A DNA stretch of 64,000 nt from Corynespora cassiicola (GCA_022059125.1 JAEUWY010000020.1:1488001-1552000), one strand, 5' to 3'. Shown: positions 1-10,533, counted from the first letter of the stretch. Made by a program: numbers and translations. Notes: a model not told the origin generated them from the letters alone.

Positions 1-986
1 TCTTGAACCCTCTCTCTTCTTCTAGAATATGAAGCTAACATTTTGGCCAAGAGCTCCGCCGTCTTCTTGAAGAGATGGATATTTCGGAACATGTTTGCTA
101 ACGGCCCCAGCCAAGCTTCTTAATCCTCAATTCATTCCACATCCGAACCCCTATGGGGTGCCGCGTAAATTCAAGCGCGTTAGCTGATAGCCCATTGAGT
201 GGCAGGCGACTCTTCTTTCCGGTTCCGAGCAGCGAGGTTGGGCTTCTTGTCAGTTATTGCGATTCGGCCTGCGCACCACAACTGTCGATGACACTTTGAG
301 CGACTCTTTCCGTGTACAAAGAGCGATTTTCATCCACGGACCAGCTGTCGCGATACCTACCGTCCGTTCGTGCTGTTATTGATGACACATTGAGCGGCAC
401 TTTCTGGAGTACGACAGGCGATTTCATGGTTTGGGGAGTTATCACGATACCCACTTTCACGTTTTACGGTCATGGAGGCGAATAGGGTCTTGGGTTGCTG
501 GGATAATCAGAGGGACTTTAGTACCGAGAGGATGGCTCAAGGTCTGATACCATGAGTCATACAATCACAGTTGGTTCACTCGCATGAGGTCTCGTTCGAT
601 TCCTTTGTCATGTCCGTGTATGGTCCTGTGATGCTCCCCCATATCAGATTTCTACCAATAACTCGTCATAATACTCGTTGCTTTACGAAGAAGAAAAATC
701 TCTATTATTATGGCGGAGGGTCTTGTATTCCTCCTCTTACTCATAGCCCGTGTTCCCGAACTTAACCTAACCTAACCTATATACTCATGTGGTATCTTTC
801 GCAAACATGGGGGTATATGCAAAACATCAGGGATGCCAATCCCTTCAAAACCAACACCTCGACGCCACAGAGACCCTGCTCTTGTATGGACATCCACACC
901 CAACCCAACCCATTCCTATGCACAAATACCCTGTCCAACCGCCCCGAAATATCATATACATAATTCCCCAACTCTTTCGCGCCGCA
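1..986. other. Left-edge intergenic region
   Basis: I see no convincing gene here. Short open frames have no recognisable domains. The stretch holds a two-unit imperfect repeat (listed separately) and three direct CCTAA units at about 766-779, too short to be called telomeric. It also contains the 3' flank of the minus-strand Abp2 gene that ends at 987. Confidence 0.6.
287..450. repeat. Two-unit imperfect tandem repeat, 94-bp period
   Basis: The blocks 287-356 and 381-450 share GATGACAC followed by TTGAGCG near their left ends and CGATACC at their right ends. The offset is 94 bp at both ends, so this looks like an old diverged duplication. The middles have drifted considerably. No function is evident. 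Confidence 0.55.
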
Positions 987-3944
987 TTACAACACCGCCT
1001 CGAGAATCTTTTCTTTAAGGCTCTTCGCCTCCTCCTCCTTCTCCCACAACTTCCTCTGCGTGTCCAGGAACTTCGCCTTCCACGCAGCAGCCGTATTAGG
1101 GCTCTGATCCAGCCTATCCATCTCATGTGCTCCACCAGCTCCAGTTTGTGCAGCCTCACTCTCCTCCCCCATCGAATTCGACGACAGGCCCTTGGCTGTC
1201 CACTCGCCCGTGAGCCCCCCAAACGAAAGCACAAAACTGACATCAAATGTCTCCCGTATACTGCCGGAGCGGTGCATACTATCGGCATCCTCGTCGTCGT
1301 CATCGATCGGGCTTTCGTACCCGTCGCCACCGACTCGAAAGCGCACGCATTCTACCCTTCGAACGCCCCCAGTGGGCCCGCCTGTGCCTAGGCCGACGGC
1401 GTTGGTCAGGCCCAAGCAGCTGCTGATTGCGATGCCGAGGACCTGATCGCTCATGACCTTTGCCGGCGAGGGTACTCCCACCGTTGGCTTCGCGTACAGC
1501 GGTTGCAGAATGGCTGACGCGAGATTCTTGGCCTCGTTTGAGCGCAGGCGCTTGCGGCGTCCAGTAATTGGGGCGCGTATGAGTTCTGCCGCAAGTGCAC
1601 GGTTCAACGCCTCTTGTGGGAGCTGGGGTAGTGGCGACGGTGAAGACGATTGTTGAGATTGCGGTCGCGACAGAGGTTGTGCATGTGCTGGCGTTTCTAA
1701 CGGAGTAGGTGCGTGCTGTTGGTGTGCAAGATTGTGATGGGCGGGACTAGCGCTCATTGCTGAAGGAACGAGGCTAGAACTGGGAGACATATTCTGCTCA
1801 CCATTAACAAGGACAGTAGGTGTGACCAAGCGAACGGGGTTGCCGACATTCTGTGGGACCTGAAGGCTTAATCTGTGTCCCCGTTGCGACCCGTTCTGGA
1901 GTGCCCCCTCCATGTTAGTGGGTGAGACAGCAGAAGCTGGAGTAGGCGGAAAACGGAAGTGAGGCTCCGGAACGGGTGGGTCCGATTGTGCTCGCTCAAC
2001 GATGGGGGTGAGATTCCCCGAATTTCTGTTCATGTCTATCATTGGTCCTTCTTTTGTTTTGGGGTTCGCGGGAAAGGTGACAAAAGGACCATCGCGGACG
2101 GATCGATTACTCGGAGGCCTACCACGTAATTTACCGGTCGCAGAAGCATTGTGGCTTGGCCATGCTGATGAGACAGCAGGGCCATGTCGCCTGCGGGATC
2201 GAGGTTTGGAGCTAGACGGAGTCACTGCTGACTGGGGCTCGTCGAAGAAGTCGGGATGTGCAGAATGCGGGGTGACGGCAGAGAGAGGATGAGGTGTCGT
2301 AGGCTCCTGAGTGCCGAGGCGCCATCTAATCTGCTGTCCGGACATGGGGGAAGCTGAGAAGGGAGTCAAGTTTTTATTTGGATTCATTCTCCCCGGAGCT
2401 GACTGAGCGGTCATTGCTGAGGACGGAGTGATTGCAGAGGTTGCCCATGGATCATGGCTGAGGAAGTTGTCCATGTTGTCTGGGTGGGCACTGTTTGGGT
2501 AGGCAGATTGAGGCTGCAGGACATTACCGAAGGGTATCGAGGTATCTAACTGCGGTCTTTTTCGTGGTGGTGTGTCGTCGTTTATATCCAAGTCGTCATC
2601 ACCGTCGTCGGCTTTTCGTCGTCCCCGCTTGGGCTTATACTTTGAATCCAAAGCCCTGATCGCAAGATCTTCTTCTAGTGGTACACCGTCTCTTGTTGTA
2701 TCTAGCGAAGCATGAGGCGAAGGTATATGCGTAAAATATGCGTGGCTTTTTCCAAGAAGATATTCAAAGAATGCGTCAATGTGCATCGCACGCATCCATC
2801 GCTGGCAACAATTAGCACATGTATGTGATGGCGAAAAAGAAATAGCGGACAAAGCAGAGAAACGAAAGTCAACTAGATTGCAAGCGGAGATTGTATACGG
2901 CGCATGTAGCATCTACGCGCGTCAATGCAGCGTTTCGTCAGCGGTTGAAACCGAAGGGGCAACATGGGGCCAGATTCTCTCTCTGGCCCCAAGGCCATAC
3001 CTTTCATGGATATCTCTTGAATGAGGTCGGTCCAGCATCGGCTCGGAAGTCTGCATGAAAAGTGACGGGCGGCGCTTATGTCGGCCTCCGTAATGGGCCA
3101 TGTAGGTGATGCAGGGCTGCGGACGGAAGACGTCGCATGCGACTCCGGCGCCAAAGCATGAAGACACGGCTGGAATCGAGAAGACTTCCAGAAGCTATGC
3201 GTACATGCATTGCCTTGGCCAAAGGTCTGGAGAGGACGAGAGTGGCATGTTCGCGCAAGAGAAAAAAAAGCTCCAGCTCACCTTCATTCTGACTGTGTAC
3301 TGCTGTACTTTTTGCGTGCTCTGGCCCTTGTCCGTATCTGGCGGCTCCACGCCCAAGTCCAAAGCCAGTTGCGTCCATGTCTTGATCTCCTTGGACTCGA
3401 GCTTGCGTATCAGCTCAAACAGCTTCCAGGTGCTAAAGGTATTCCCGTCGCTCTTTGGGGGTATTCGGAAGGCGCGCGCCAATTCGGTGGTATCGATCGA
3501 AGAGGGAAAGCTGGGGTTACAATACAGAATGAAGGAAGTATAAGCATCGGCAAGGGTGTCGTCGGTCACGTCGAGGGGAGGGCGTGGGCGGTCGTTTGGG
3601 ACGAAGCCGGCTTGGTTGATCTGCTTGGGCTGGCTGGTGGGGGAGATGGCCTGGAAGCGGGGAGAGGCATTGGAGGAGGCGGGCGGGGTCTGCGAGGGAC
3701 GCGACATGTCGCCATAGAAGCCGTGGGAGAGGTGGGTTGCACTGAGAGCAGCATTATCAGGCTGGAGCAGGTGGGCGGAGGGCTGGTGGACCGAAGCCAT
3801 GGGCGCGTGTCCATTACGGTTGGCACCTGAGCTTTGGTCGAGGCCCGGATCAATTGATGGTACAGCGGGATGCCGAAAGGGCGAAAAGGCCGGGCTGGCG
3901 CTGCTCCCCGTGTGTTCGTAGTCTGCGCCAAAGTCGACTTGCAT
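987..3944 (-). CDS. abp2: ARS-binding protein 2 (Abp2) family DNA-binding protein
   Basis: The model is two exons, 3944-3282 and 2801-987, joined in phase 0 to give about 825 residues. Residues about 126-270 match my recollection of the Abp2 family core: an all-helical block with DTLADAYTSFILYCNP, then FSTWKLFELIRKLESK, then VQQYTVRMK spliced directly to RWMRAMHIDAFFEYLLGK. In fission yeast Abp2 binds origin (ARS) DNA, so a nuclear DNA-binding role is expected. The rest is long, Pro/Ser-rich and disordered, with a basic RGRRK/KPRSRRRH stretch and a conserved-looking C-terminal block ending in a short coiled coil (residues WEKEEEAKSLKEKILEAVL). The core is split by a 480-nt intron (2802-3281), much longer than the other introns in this window. 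It starts GTGAGC and ends CCAG. I see no alternative exon needed inside it. Start chosen as the first Met upstream of the core. Confidence 0.85.
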
Positions 3945-5936
3945 GATTCTGGCAGAGATGAAGGTAATTTGAGCTCAGTCCCAGGGCGCGTCAGCTGGCC
4001 ATGGACGCTCCGAGCCGCGGCGCGTTGCACTACGCGCGAGGGCTGGCCATCAGCGACACGAGGGGGGCGATAGGCTGCGGGTGAAGGGCTTGTATTGCTG
4101 TCTTGAAGAGTAGCTACTACGGGCGGCTGCTGGAGCGCATGCAGGCGGCCCAAGGCCAACGGGAGGGGCGCGATGCAGCGCGAAGCAGCGAAGCGACGGT
4201 GCCGAGAGCCAGCGGGAGCGCGCAGCGGCAGGGAGCGATCGCCGCGAACAGACGATGGCGGGTCGGTCGAAACAGAAACACGATGCGATGCGATGCAGTA
4301 CGGTGCGGATACCAGAGGGCGTGGCGGCGATAATTTGCCGTCGTTCCTGGTCGTTCCTGAGGTTTAACGGGCGGTCGGTGCCTGCTCCAGGGCTGCATCG
4401 GGGGCATTTTGGGCACTTAAGGCGCGTGCCAGCAGCCAAGCCCGCGTCAGATGCAGCCGCTCTAGCTATTTTTGGCCCGCCCACTCGACGTCCCCTCTGT
4501 CCTGTCCAGGCCCTGGACAGCCCTTCACAGCCATTCAGAGTCCGTCCCAGCAATCTCCGTCGCCTCTGCCCGCTCGCTAGCCTCTGGTTTATTTACGGCA
4601 TCGCGAGCCAGCCTCACTGCCTGGTGCGACTCGGCTGGCCGCACTCTACACACATGAGATGGCACACGTTGGGGGCTAGTGCACTCTGGCACGTGGATCG
4701 CCCTGACGTTCGGTGCCTGCGCTCGTCTGGTTCGAGGTGGGCTGGCATTCCTGGCATGCCTCACTCTAGCCTGCCCCGTCGGCTGGAGGACGGCGATTGG
4801 TTTGCATCGGGAAACATGGCCTACGCGTCTGGTTCGTCGCGTGTTTCGGTCCCGCCATGTCACGTTGTGGTTATATGAGCTGGGTGTAGGCACCGCTCCA
4901 GGTTGATCAATATTCTGCACTGGTCGTCCCATCGTCTGCTGCAGCGAGTCGCCTGGCTTTGCATGGGTTCAGCCACTGCAATCTTTGTCCGTGTCGACAT
5001 TTTTGGATGTACCATCTGGTCTGGACTCTTTGTCCATGTCTTTTTGTCAATATACACCTACCTAGGCAGAACACACGCCAAAATCATGCCTAGCTTACCA
5101 TGCAATACAACCGTGCTAGTGGCCGTTCTTCTACCGTAGCTCTAGTTCGTCTGGCTGAAGCACTGTGCCTATTGAGCATGATAGAAAGGAGACATGGAAG
5201 GGATATGAGGGCGCGTATGCCCTTGTTGCATAGAGGTCTTTGAGTCACGTAGCATGCACTCTACGCCGGAACTAACAGCTACCGGGATAGTGCTCTCTGG
5301 ACATGGGCCAAGAGAGAGTAGGTGCATAGGCCCTTAACACCAAAGTGCAGTAAATTAGCCGCAATTCGACGCGCTTGAGCCATGCTCAGTGCGTTACCAC
5401 TGCGATCATCGCGAAGACTGGCCATGGCTTGAGCATTAATCACCCAGGATTTTCAATAACTGAGTGTCACCTATCCTTTTTCCCAACAGATACTTTCAAA
5501 GATGAAAAATCCATCGGTCTTGCTCGGGCGGCGTTGGTCAGACAAGTCAGTTGTGCTTATATAATCCCGCGTGAACATCCCAATCCGGCAGACCACACAA
5601 AGACCAACCAAATGCCATGGAAATTCAGAGAATTGAGCTCGAAGCAGAGGGGTTTGTTTCTCAACTTTATGTATTGGTCATAGAGCTACCTATGATTCGC
5701 CTTTGACGACGTTCATGTTCTCCTCACCGTGGTGTTCCGTGAGTCAAACGAAAAATTTTCAAGTCCAGCATCCGCATGGTCCCACATCGCCCACCCACCC
5801 ACCACAATCTGCTGTGTGAATCTCCGATATGCTCGAGCTCCTTTGAGATCATAATAAAAGCTCTCAAAAACACCAGAATCCCTGCCTATAATTACTTTGT
5901 ACTCGATCCACGACACCATCAAATCAAGAAGCAGCT
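3945..5936. other. Intergenic, Abp2 upstream region and tRNA 5' flank
   Basis: About 2 kb without a supportable gene. The first 600 bp are GC-rich and presumably hold the promoter and 5' leader of the minus-strand Abp2 gene. Several overlapping open frames here are low-complexity and occur on both strands, which suggests base-composition artefacts. Nothing protein-like was recognised from 4900 to 5936. Confidence 0.6.
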
Positions 5937-6027
5937 GGTCGATTAGCTCAGTTGGTTAGAGCGTGGTGCTAATAGCTTCACCAGCTATGACACGCCAAGG
6001 CCATGGGTTCAAGCCCCATATTGACCT
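5937..6027 (+). tRNA. tRNA-Ile(AAU), intact, with 17-nt anticodon intron
   Basis: A full cloverleaf can be drawn. The acceptor stem is GGTCGAT (5937-5943) with ATTGACC (6020-6026). The D-arm/A box TAGCTCAGTTGG follows. The anticodon stem TGGTG/CGCCA holds loop CTAATA..A with anticodon AAT at 5971-5973. The T arm is ATGGG-TTCAAGC-CCCAT (6003-6019). A 17-nt intron (5975-5991) sits at the canonical position after base 37. Removing it leaves 74 nt including base 73. The discriminator is T (6027), whereas tRNA-Ile normally has A73. There is no T run before the next tRNA gene, so the two may share one transcript. Confidence 0.95.
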
Positions 6028-6057
6028 TCCGGATCATTTCATGGTCCAGCTTCTTCT

Positions 6058-6199
6058 GGTCGATTAGCTCAGTTGGTTAGAGCGTGGTGCTAATAGTTCT
6101 ACTATGACACGCCAAGGTCGTGGGGTAAGCAACATCACCACCAACAACATCACAAACAGAATACTAACAATTTGAACAGTTCAAACCCCGCATTGACCT
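6058..6199 (+). tRNA. tRNA-Ile(AAU), second copy, T arm interrupted by a 55-nt insert
   Basis: This copy is near-identical to the tRNA at 5937 through the anticodon arm. The anticodon AAT is at 6092-6094 and a 13-nt canonical intron lies at 6096-6108. The variable loop is followed by T-stem 5' strand GTGGG (6120-6124). The T loop TTCAAAC and 3' strand CCCGC appear only at 6180-6191, after 55 extra nucleotides (6125-6179). The acceptor 3' strand ATTGACC is at 6192-6198. Excising both inserts gives 74 nt, the same length as copy one, with all stems paired. The insert splits the B box between bases 53 and 54, so the copy probably cannot recruit TFIIIC on its own. The discriminator is again T. 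It may be a functional gene with an ectopic intron or a disrupted copy. Confidence 0.85.
6125..6179 (+). other. Spliceosomal-intron-like 55-nt insert inside tRNA-Ile
   Basis: The insert begins GTAAGC, a normal fungal 5' splice site. It contains ATACTAACAA about 15 nt from its end, which includes the ideal branch-point motif TACTAAC, and it ends AACAG. Its boundaries coincide exactly with the T-stem/T-loop junction (base 53/54) and restore a perfect tRNA when removed. Its length falls within the range of the protein-gene introns in this window. The interior is A/C-rich with little T. It does not resemble the 13-17 nt endonuclease-type introns of the same tRNAs. Confidence 0.8.
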
Positions 6200-6204
6200 G
6201 ATTC

Positions 6205-6211
6205 TTTTTTT
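6205..6211 (+). terminator. Pol III T7 terminator after the tRNA-Ile pair
   Basis: A run of seven T residues begins six bases after the second tRNA, with a second run of six T at 6218-6223. No T run of four or more occurs between the two tRNA genes (6027-6057). This fits a single Pol III transcript covering both. Confidence 0.75.
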
Positions 6212-6223
6212 GGCTGATTTTTT

Positions 6224-7585
6224 GGTCTTGTGGGTGTCTGAAACGGGTTTGGGTGCGTCAAGAGGGGCATGGGCTTAAGAGAAAAGAACACTGAGCGGGT
6301 GGACTAGAAATTTAATCTGTATTACTTCAACCTTCTCGAGTGTTTTCCCGTTATTATTGCTGTTCGTGGGGGCTGTGAAGGGCATAGTGCAATGGCCCTA
6401 GCCTTCGGACGTTATGTGACAGTATAGTCAGAAAGAGGCAGCGGCGCATATACGAGTGCTTCTGATTATGATCATTATAATACATGTTCACCTATACATT
6501 TCTTTTCATCAACGGCTCTGGTCTGTTGTCCTCCTCGCGGTATTTGCAGGCGCTGAACCACATCAGCGAGCATCTTCAACTAGGCTCTTAAAACCAAGAA
6601 TGAGATGGTAAAAATATATGCCTCCTTTGATTTGAAGCTCCATAGACGTTGTAAAGGGGTTCTTTGGTCACTAAACATGTAGGTGGGTTCTAAATTATTT
6701 TTTCAAGATCTTAGTTGCTTTCCGCTAAACAAAAATTAGAGTGCATTGCTTCAAAACATGAAATTCCAAACCGGATCTGTGGATGTGAGAAGCGAAGCTA
6801 CTCATTTTGTCCACCAGTAGATCGAACATCAAGCTGTTAATTACATCGTAACTATCGCCATCTGGAAGTCATGCGGCGTGAACGGTCGCACTTATACCCC
6901 CTACTGCTAAGAATACCCTCAAACAGCACAGCAGCACTGTTGACTCATCTAAAGAAGAAATGGCTTTCTCAAGGAGAAAATGACACATATTTTCTGAGAT
7001 AATGGATATCACGATGTCTTATGCTCTCTATGCCAAATTCTTATCAGGTTTGTCCCACCCTAGAATACGAACCTTGGAACGCACGACCAAATGCAGACGA
7101 TGTTGCAGCGTTGTTTCTTGCAAAGATATTAAGCAGAAACCGCCCATAAACAACACACTGTCCTCGAAAAGAGGCCCGGCACGTGTCTGGATAACATTGG
7201 TTGGCAACGGACCGCTGATGCTAGTATTATGATGCCTATCACAACCCACAAGACGAGATCCGAGAAGCTCTTGCTCTGCATTGGCATATGAACCTAGGTA
7301 GCGGCTTTGTCATCTACACCATGTTGATGGCAAAACGTAAAAAGACAACAGGCTAACTAGGAGGCGGCCGGACAAAAGTCTAAAGATACAGAAACTGTCT
7401 GGGTACTTTTCAGAAGAGTGGAACCTCGACCTACAAATACATTTTTTAATTTGAAGTCTATCTCATCTACTTGCGTTGGTCATCTTTTAACGCACCGTTC
7501 AAGCGGTCATCTCTATTTTGGCGTTATCGTCGCGGAATATGGGTATCAGTCCGATTCGTCCCGGCCGTACACGGACATGCAATCA
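6224..7585. other. Intergenic, no gene seen
   Basis: About 1.35 kb of moderately AT-rich DNA. The few open frames are under 80 codons, lie on opposite strands over the same bases and show no domain. The right end is the 3' flank of the minus-strand gene ending at 7586. Confidence 0.6.
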
Positions 7586-8189
7586 TCAAGTCGTTTCCTG
7601 TCCCATGCCCTCACTTGTGGCAGACGCCGGTTCCTTCTCCCATGGCTTCTTCCGCACCGACTTGGTAGCCTGCGTACCCTGGCCCGTGAGGACGGTATCC
7701 GGAATGTCCTTGATACCCGGGATCGGCTCGCCCTTGGTGATCAGGTCTACAATGTGGGCAAACGAAGTGGGATACGGCGCGGGAGGCTCGTTGGAGCCTG
7801 CAGAGGGTGCCGGTAAGATGCCGCCCGTCGGCTCAGTGGTTGCTGACGCAGAGGAAGCTTGGGCACCGTTCGCATTGGGCGCAAGTGGGGGTCGGCCTCG
7901 GGCGTCACGATATGCCTTGTAGGCGTCGAAGTCGACGTTCACGTTAAATTTCCTTCGGGCTTCAGCGCTGGCACTACGGCGGGAAAGCGGGAAAGCGGAT
8001 GCAGGTTACGAACCGGGCATAGTAGAAGCATCTCGCGCGCAGCGTCAGCTCCGACGCCTGCTCGGGCGAGCTGTCGCTGCCCAGGATGGCGCTCAGGCCG
8101 GACTGGAACTCGACATCGTCGTCCCAATGGTACTGCTCGAGAGCCTCGTAGACGGCGGGCAGGCCGTCGGACGCGGCGGCGACACTCAT
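7586..8189 (-). CDS. KPWE-motif protein, probable peroxin Pex39-like
   Basis: The exons are 8189-8014 and 7952-7586, separated by a 61-nt intron, giving about 180 residues. The N-terminal part (SVAAASDGLPAVYEALEQYHW) is followed by a helical block around the splice junction, ARCFYYARKFNVNVDFDAY. The C-terminal half carries YPTSFAHIVDLITKGEPIPG, then IKDIP, and ends with basic KSVRKKPWEKE. This order (SF..I..LI..G..PIPGI..IP followed by K-K-P-W-E) is the signature of the PEX14-like KPWE domain. It is shared by Pex13 and the recently described PTS2-import factor Pex39, which acts with Pex7. There is no membrane segment or SH3 domain, which argues against Pex13 and Pex14. The start at 8189 was preferred over 8210 because the next Met begins the conserved part. 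It is transcribed divergently from the Scd6 gene with about 300 bp between starts. Confidence 0.75.
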
Positions 8190-8486
8190 GGTGGCGGTGG
8201 AAGGCAGCAAGGCATGGGCAGTGCTGTGATGTGGGGAAAGCTATGCCCGGCCTGGAGGTTCCAAGGTTGACTTGAGCCGCGTGCGCCAAGCCCCCGAAGT
8301 AGACCAGCCTCTTCTTCCTCGCACAAACCTCTTCCCAAGCTTCTTCTCTCACTTCACTCTTCATCCCTCATTCCTCCCTCCCCACCACACCACAACCACT
8401 CCTCCCTCTCAACCACACCACCCCCCTCCTTCTGCCTCCATCTCACCCAACCACTGCACAGCCTGGGCGTTCATCTCACGCCACCA
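8190..8486. promoter_or_regulatory. Divergent promoter with pyrimidine-rich leader
   Basis: This 297-bp gap separates the starts of the KPWE protein (minus) and Scd6 (plus). From about 8300 to 8460 the plus strand is strongly C/T-rich (CTTCTTCCTC, CTCCCTCCCC types). Such tracts are typical just upstream of highly expressed ascomycete genes. The Scd6 ATG lies in a good context (CACCATGTC). Confidence 0.5.
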
Positions 8487-10533
8487 TGTCCGAGTTCATA
8501 GGGTATGTCGCAGCTCGACCCCTCAAGCTTGAGCTTTAGCTGACGTCCACTGCGTAGATCTCGCATATCCCTCATCTCCAAGAGCGACATCCGGTCGGTT
8601 TGCATCCGTCGAGGGCCAAGGTGCGCGCAGTACTGACCGGCTCAGATACGTCGGCACGCTCGTTGAGATCAACTCAGAACAGTCGACCGTCTCCCTCGAC
8701 AATGTGCGCTCCTTTGGCACCGAGGGGCGTCGCGGTGGTGGCAAAGACGAGTACGCCCCCTCAGATGCCGTCTACGAGCAGATTGTGTTCCGTGGCAGTG
8801 ACGTGAAGGACCTGCGCATCGAGGACGCGCCCAAGGAGAAGCCTGCACCCCCTCCCATGCCGCAGGACCCGGCCATCATCGGAGTAAGTCTTCCCCTCTC
8901 GCCTTTATTCTTTCAAAGTCCGGTGATGTAACACTTTCGGATGTAAACCCATAAACCACCGAGAGCGCAAAACCGTGTGGATATTTTCCGTTGCCTTCCT
9001 TCTGAGACCCTCATTTGAAACCACGTTTCCTGTCAAGACAATTGAGAGATCAATGCTAACATGGGATCGCTTGGACAGGTACAGCAGTCACAACCGCGCC
9101 AGGACAGCGCACCAAGTGAACAGCAGCGCCAGCAAGGCCCCCAACCTCCCAATTTTCCACCCCATGGCCAGTTTCCCCCTGGTGGGTACCCACCTTTTGG
9201 GCAGCCTTACCAGAACCGCTTTGGTCCCCAAGGTGGATTTCCTGGTGGCCCACCAGGTCCTTTCCCTCCCGGCGGTCCTGGTGGCCCTGGGTTTGGCATG
9301 CCTCCCGGCCCTTATGGTGCTCCCCCACCAGGCTGGTTCCCACCTGGCCAAGGCTTTAACCAGCCCCCAGGCCCTTTTTCACCCCCAATGCCTATCGGTC
9401 CTCCTGGACAGCAGAACCAGAACCAACCACCCACGGGACCCAAGGGTGCTGCCCCCGTAGGCCCTCCTGTCAACAAGGATGAAAAGCCCAATGCGCAGCC
9501 CAAGGTCGCTGAGGCTGATGGCGCTGCTAAACCTGCTGAGGCCAAGGCAGGTGCCAACCAGCAGGGTGCCACTTCAACACCATCTGCTGCACCCAAGCAG
9601 CCACCTCCGCCTCCAGTTGAGTCGAAGCCAGATGTTGCTGCTGCGCTTGCACCTCCTCCTACCCAGCCCTCCCAAGCTGCTGGTGCCCCGCGGACAGCCC
9701 CCACTGGACCAAGGGGTGGGCGTATTGTTCCTGCTGTTCCTCTGCCTTCTCCTGGTATGAGCAAGACCACTCCTGCTGCCCAGGCTTCGGCTCCTGGTCC
9801 GTCGGCCCAGCCAGCTGCCGCAGCAAACTCTGCTCAGTCTTTTCAAAATGCTACGCAGGCTGCGACGGCGGCTGTTGCTGCTGCTATGGCAAAGCTTGAC
9901 CTTGCCGCTCAAGGCAAGGCTCCTGCTCCCCAACCGCTTGATAACCTTCAAAATAAGGTGAATGAGATGCGTGCGGACAACCAAATTCGACAGGCTCGAC
10001 AGCCCGGAGCTGGTGGTCCGACCCCTGGTCACCGTGGAGGCCGTGGTGGACGTGGCCGGGGTGGTCATCATACCAAGATGGAAGTCCCTACCACTGACTA
10101 CGATTTTGCTTCGGCCAACGCCAAGTTTAACAAGCAAGATCTCGTCAAGGAAGCTATCGCGTCCGGCTCCCCTATCGGCGAAGGTGTACCGCCAGCGCCA
10201 CCTGTCGAGACCAACACCAACGGCCATGCTAATGGCGAAGAAGAGGTGGTCATCCCTGCTGCATCGGCTTACAACAAGACTGCAAGCTTCTTTGACAACA
10301 TTTCTAGCGAGCTCAAGGACAGAGAGGATGCTTCGGCCAGACGGCAAGGCACCGAGTTTCGTTCAGAGGAGCGCCGCAAAAACATGGAAACCTTCGGCCA
10401 AGGTAGTGTCGATGGTTTCCGTGGGTACCGCGGTCGGGGCCGTGGACGTGGCCGCGGCCGTGGTTTCGGCTACAGAGGCCGTGGAGGCCCTCGCGGTCGC
10501 GGCGGAGCTCAGGCCCCAGAGCAGAGCGCTTAG
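8487..10533 (+). CDS. scd6: LSM14/Scd6 (Sum2)-type mRNA decapping and translation regulator
   Basis: The exons are 8487-8503, 8558-8593, 8646-8883 and 9079-10533, about 581 residues. Residues 1 to about 80 form the LSM14 Sm-like domain (MSEFIGSRISLISKSDIR, then YVGTLVEINSEQSTVSLDNV and a VRSFGTEGR loop). A long Pro/Gly/Gln-rich linker follows. Next is the FDF region with TDYDFASANAKFNK, an FFD box (YNKTASFFDNIS), a TFG box (ERRKNMETFGQGS), and a C-terminal RGG tail of repeated RGRG units. This is the full order of the Scd6/RAP55/Trailer hitch family. These proteins bind eIF4G and Dcp2 and repress translation in P-bodies. The very short first exons are common for this gene in fungi. The 195-nt third intron is the longest. 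Confidence 0.95.

Noticed and set aside
766..779. Three CCTAA units resembling telomere repeat
   Set aside because: Only three copies, the unit lacks the third C of the fungal CCCTAA repeat, and genes lie to the right with no subtelomeric pattern.
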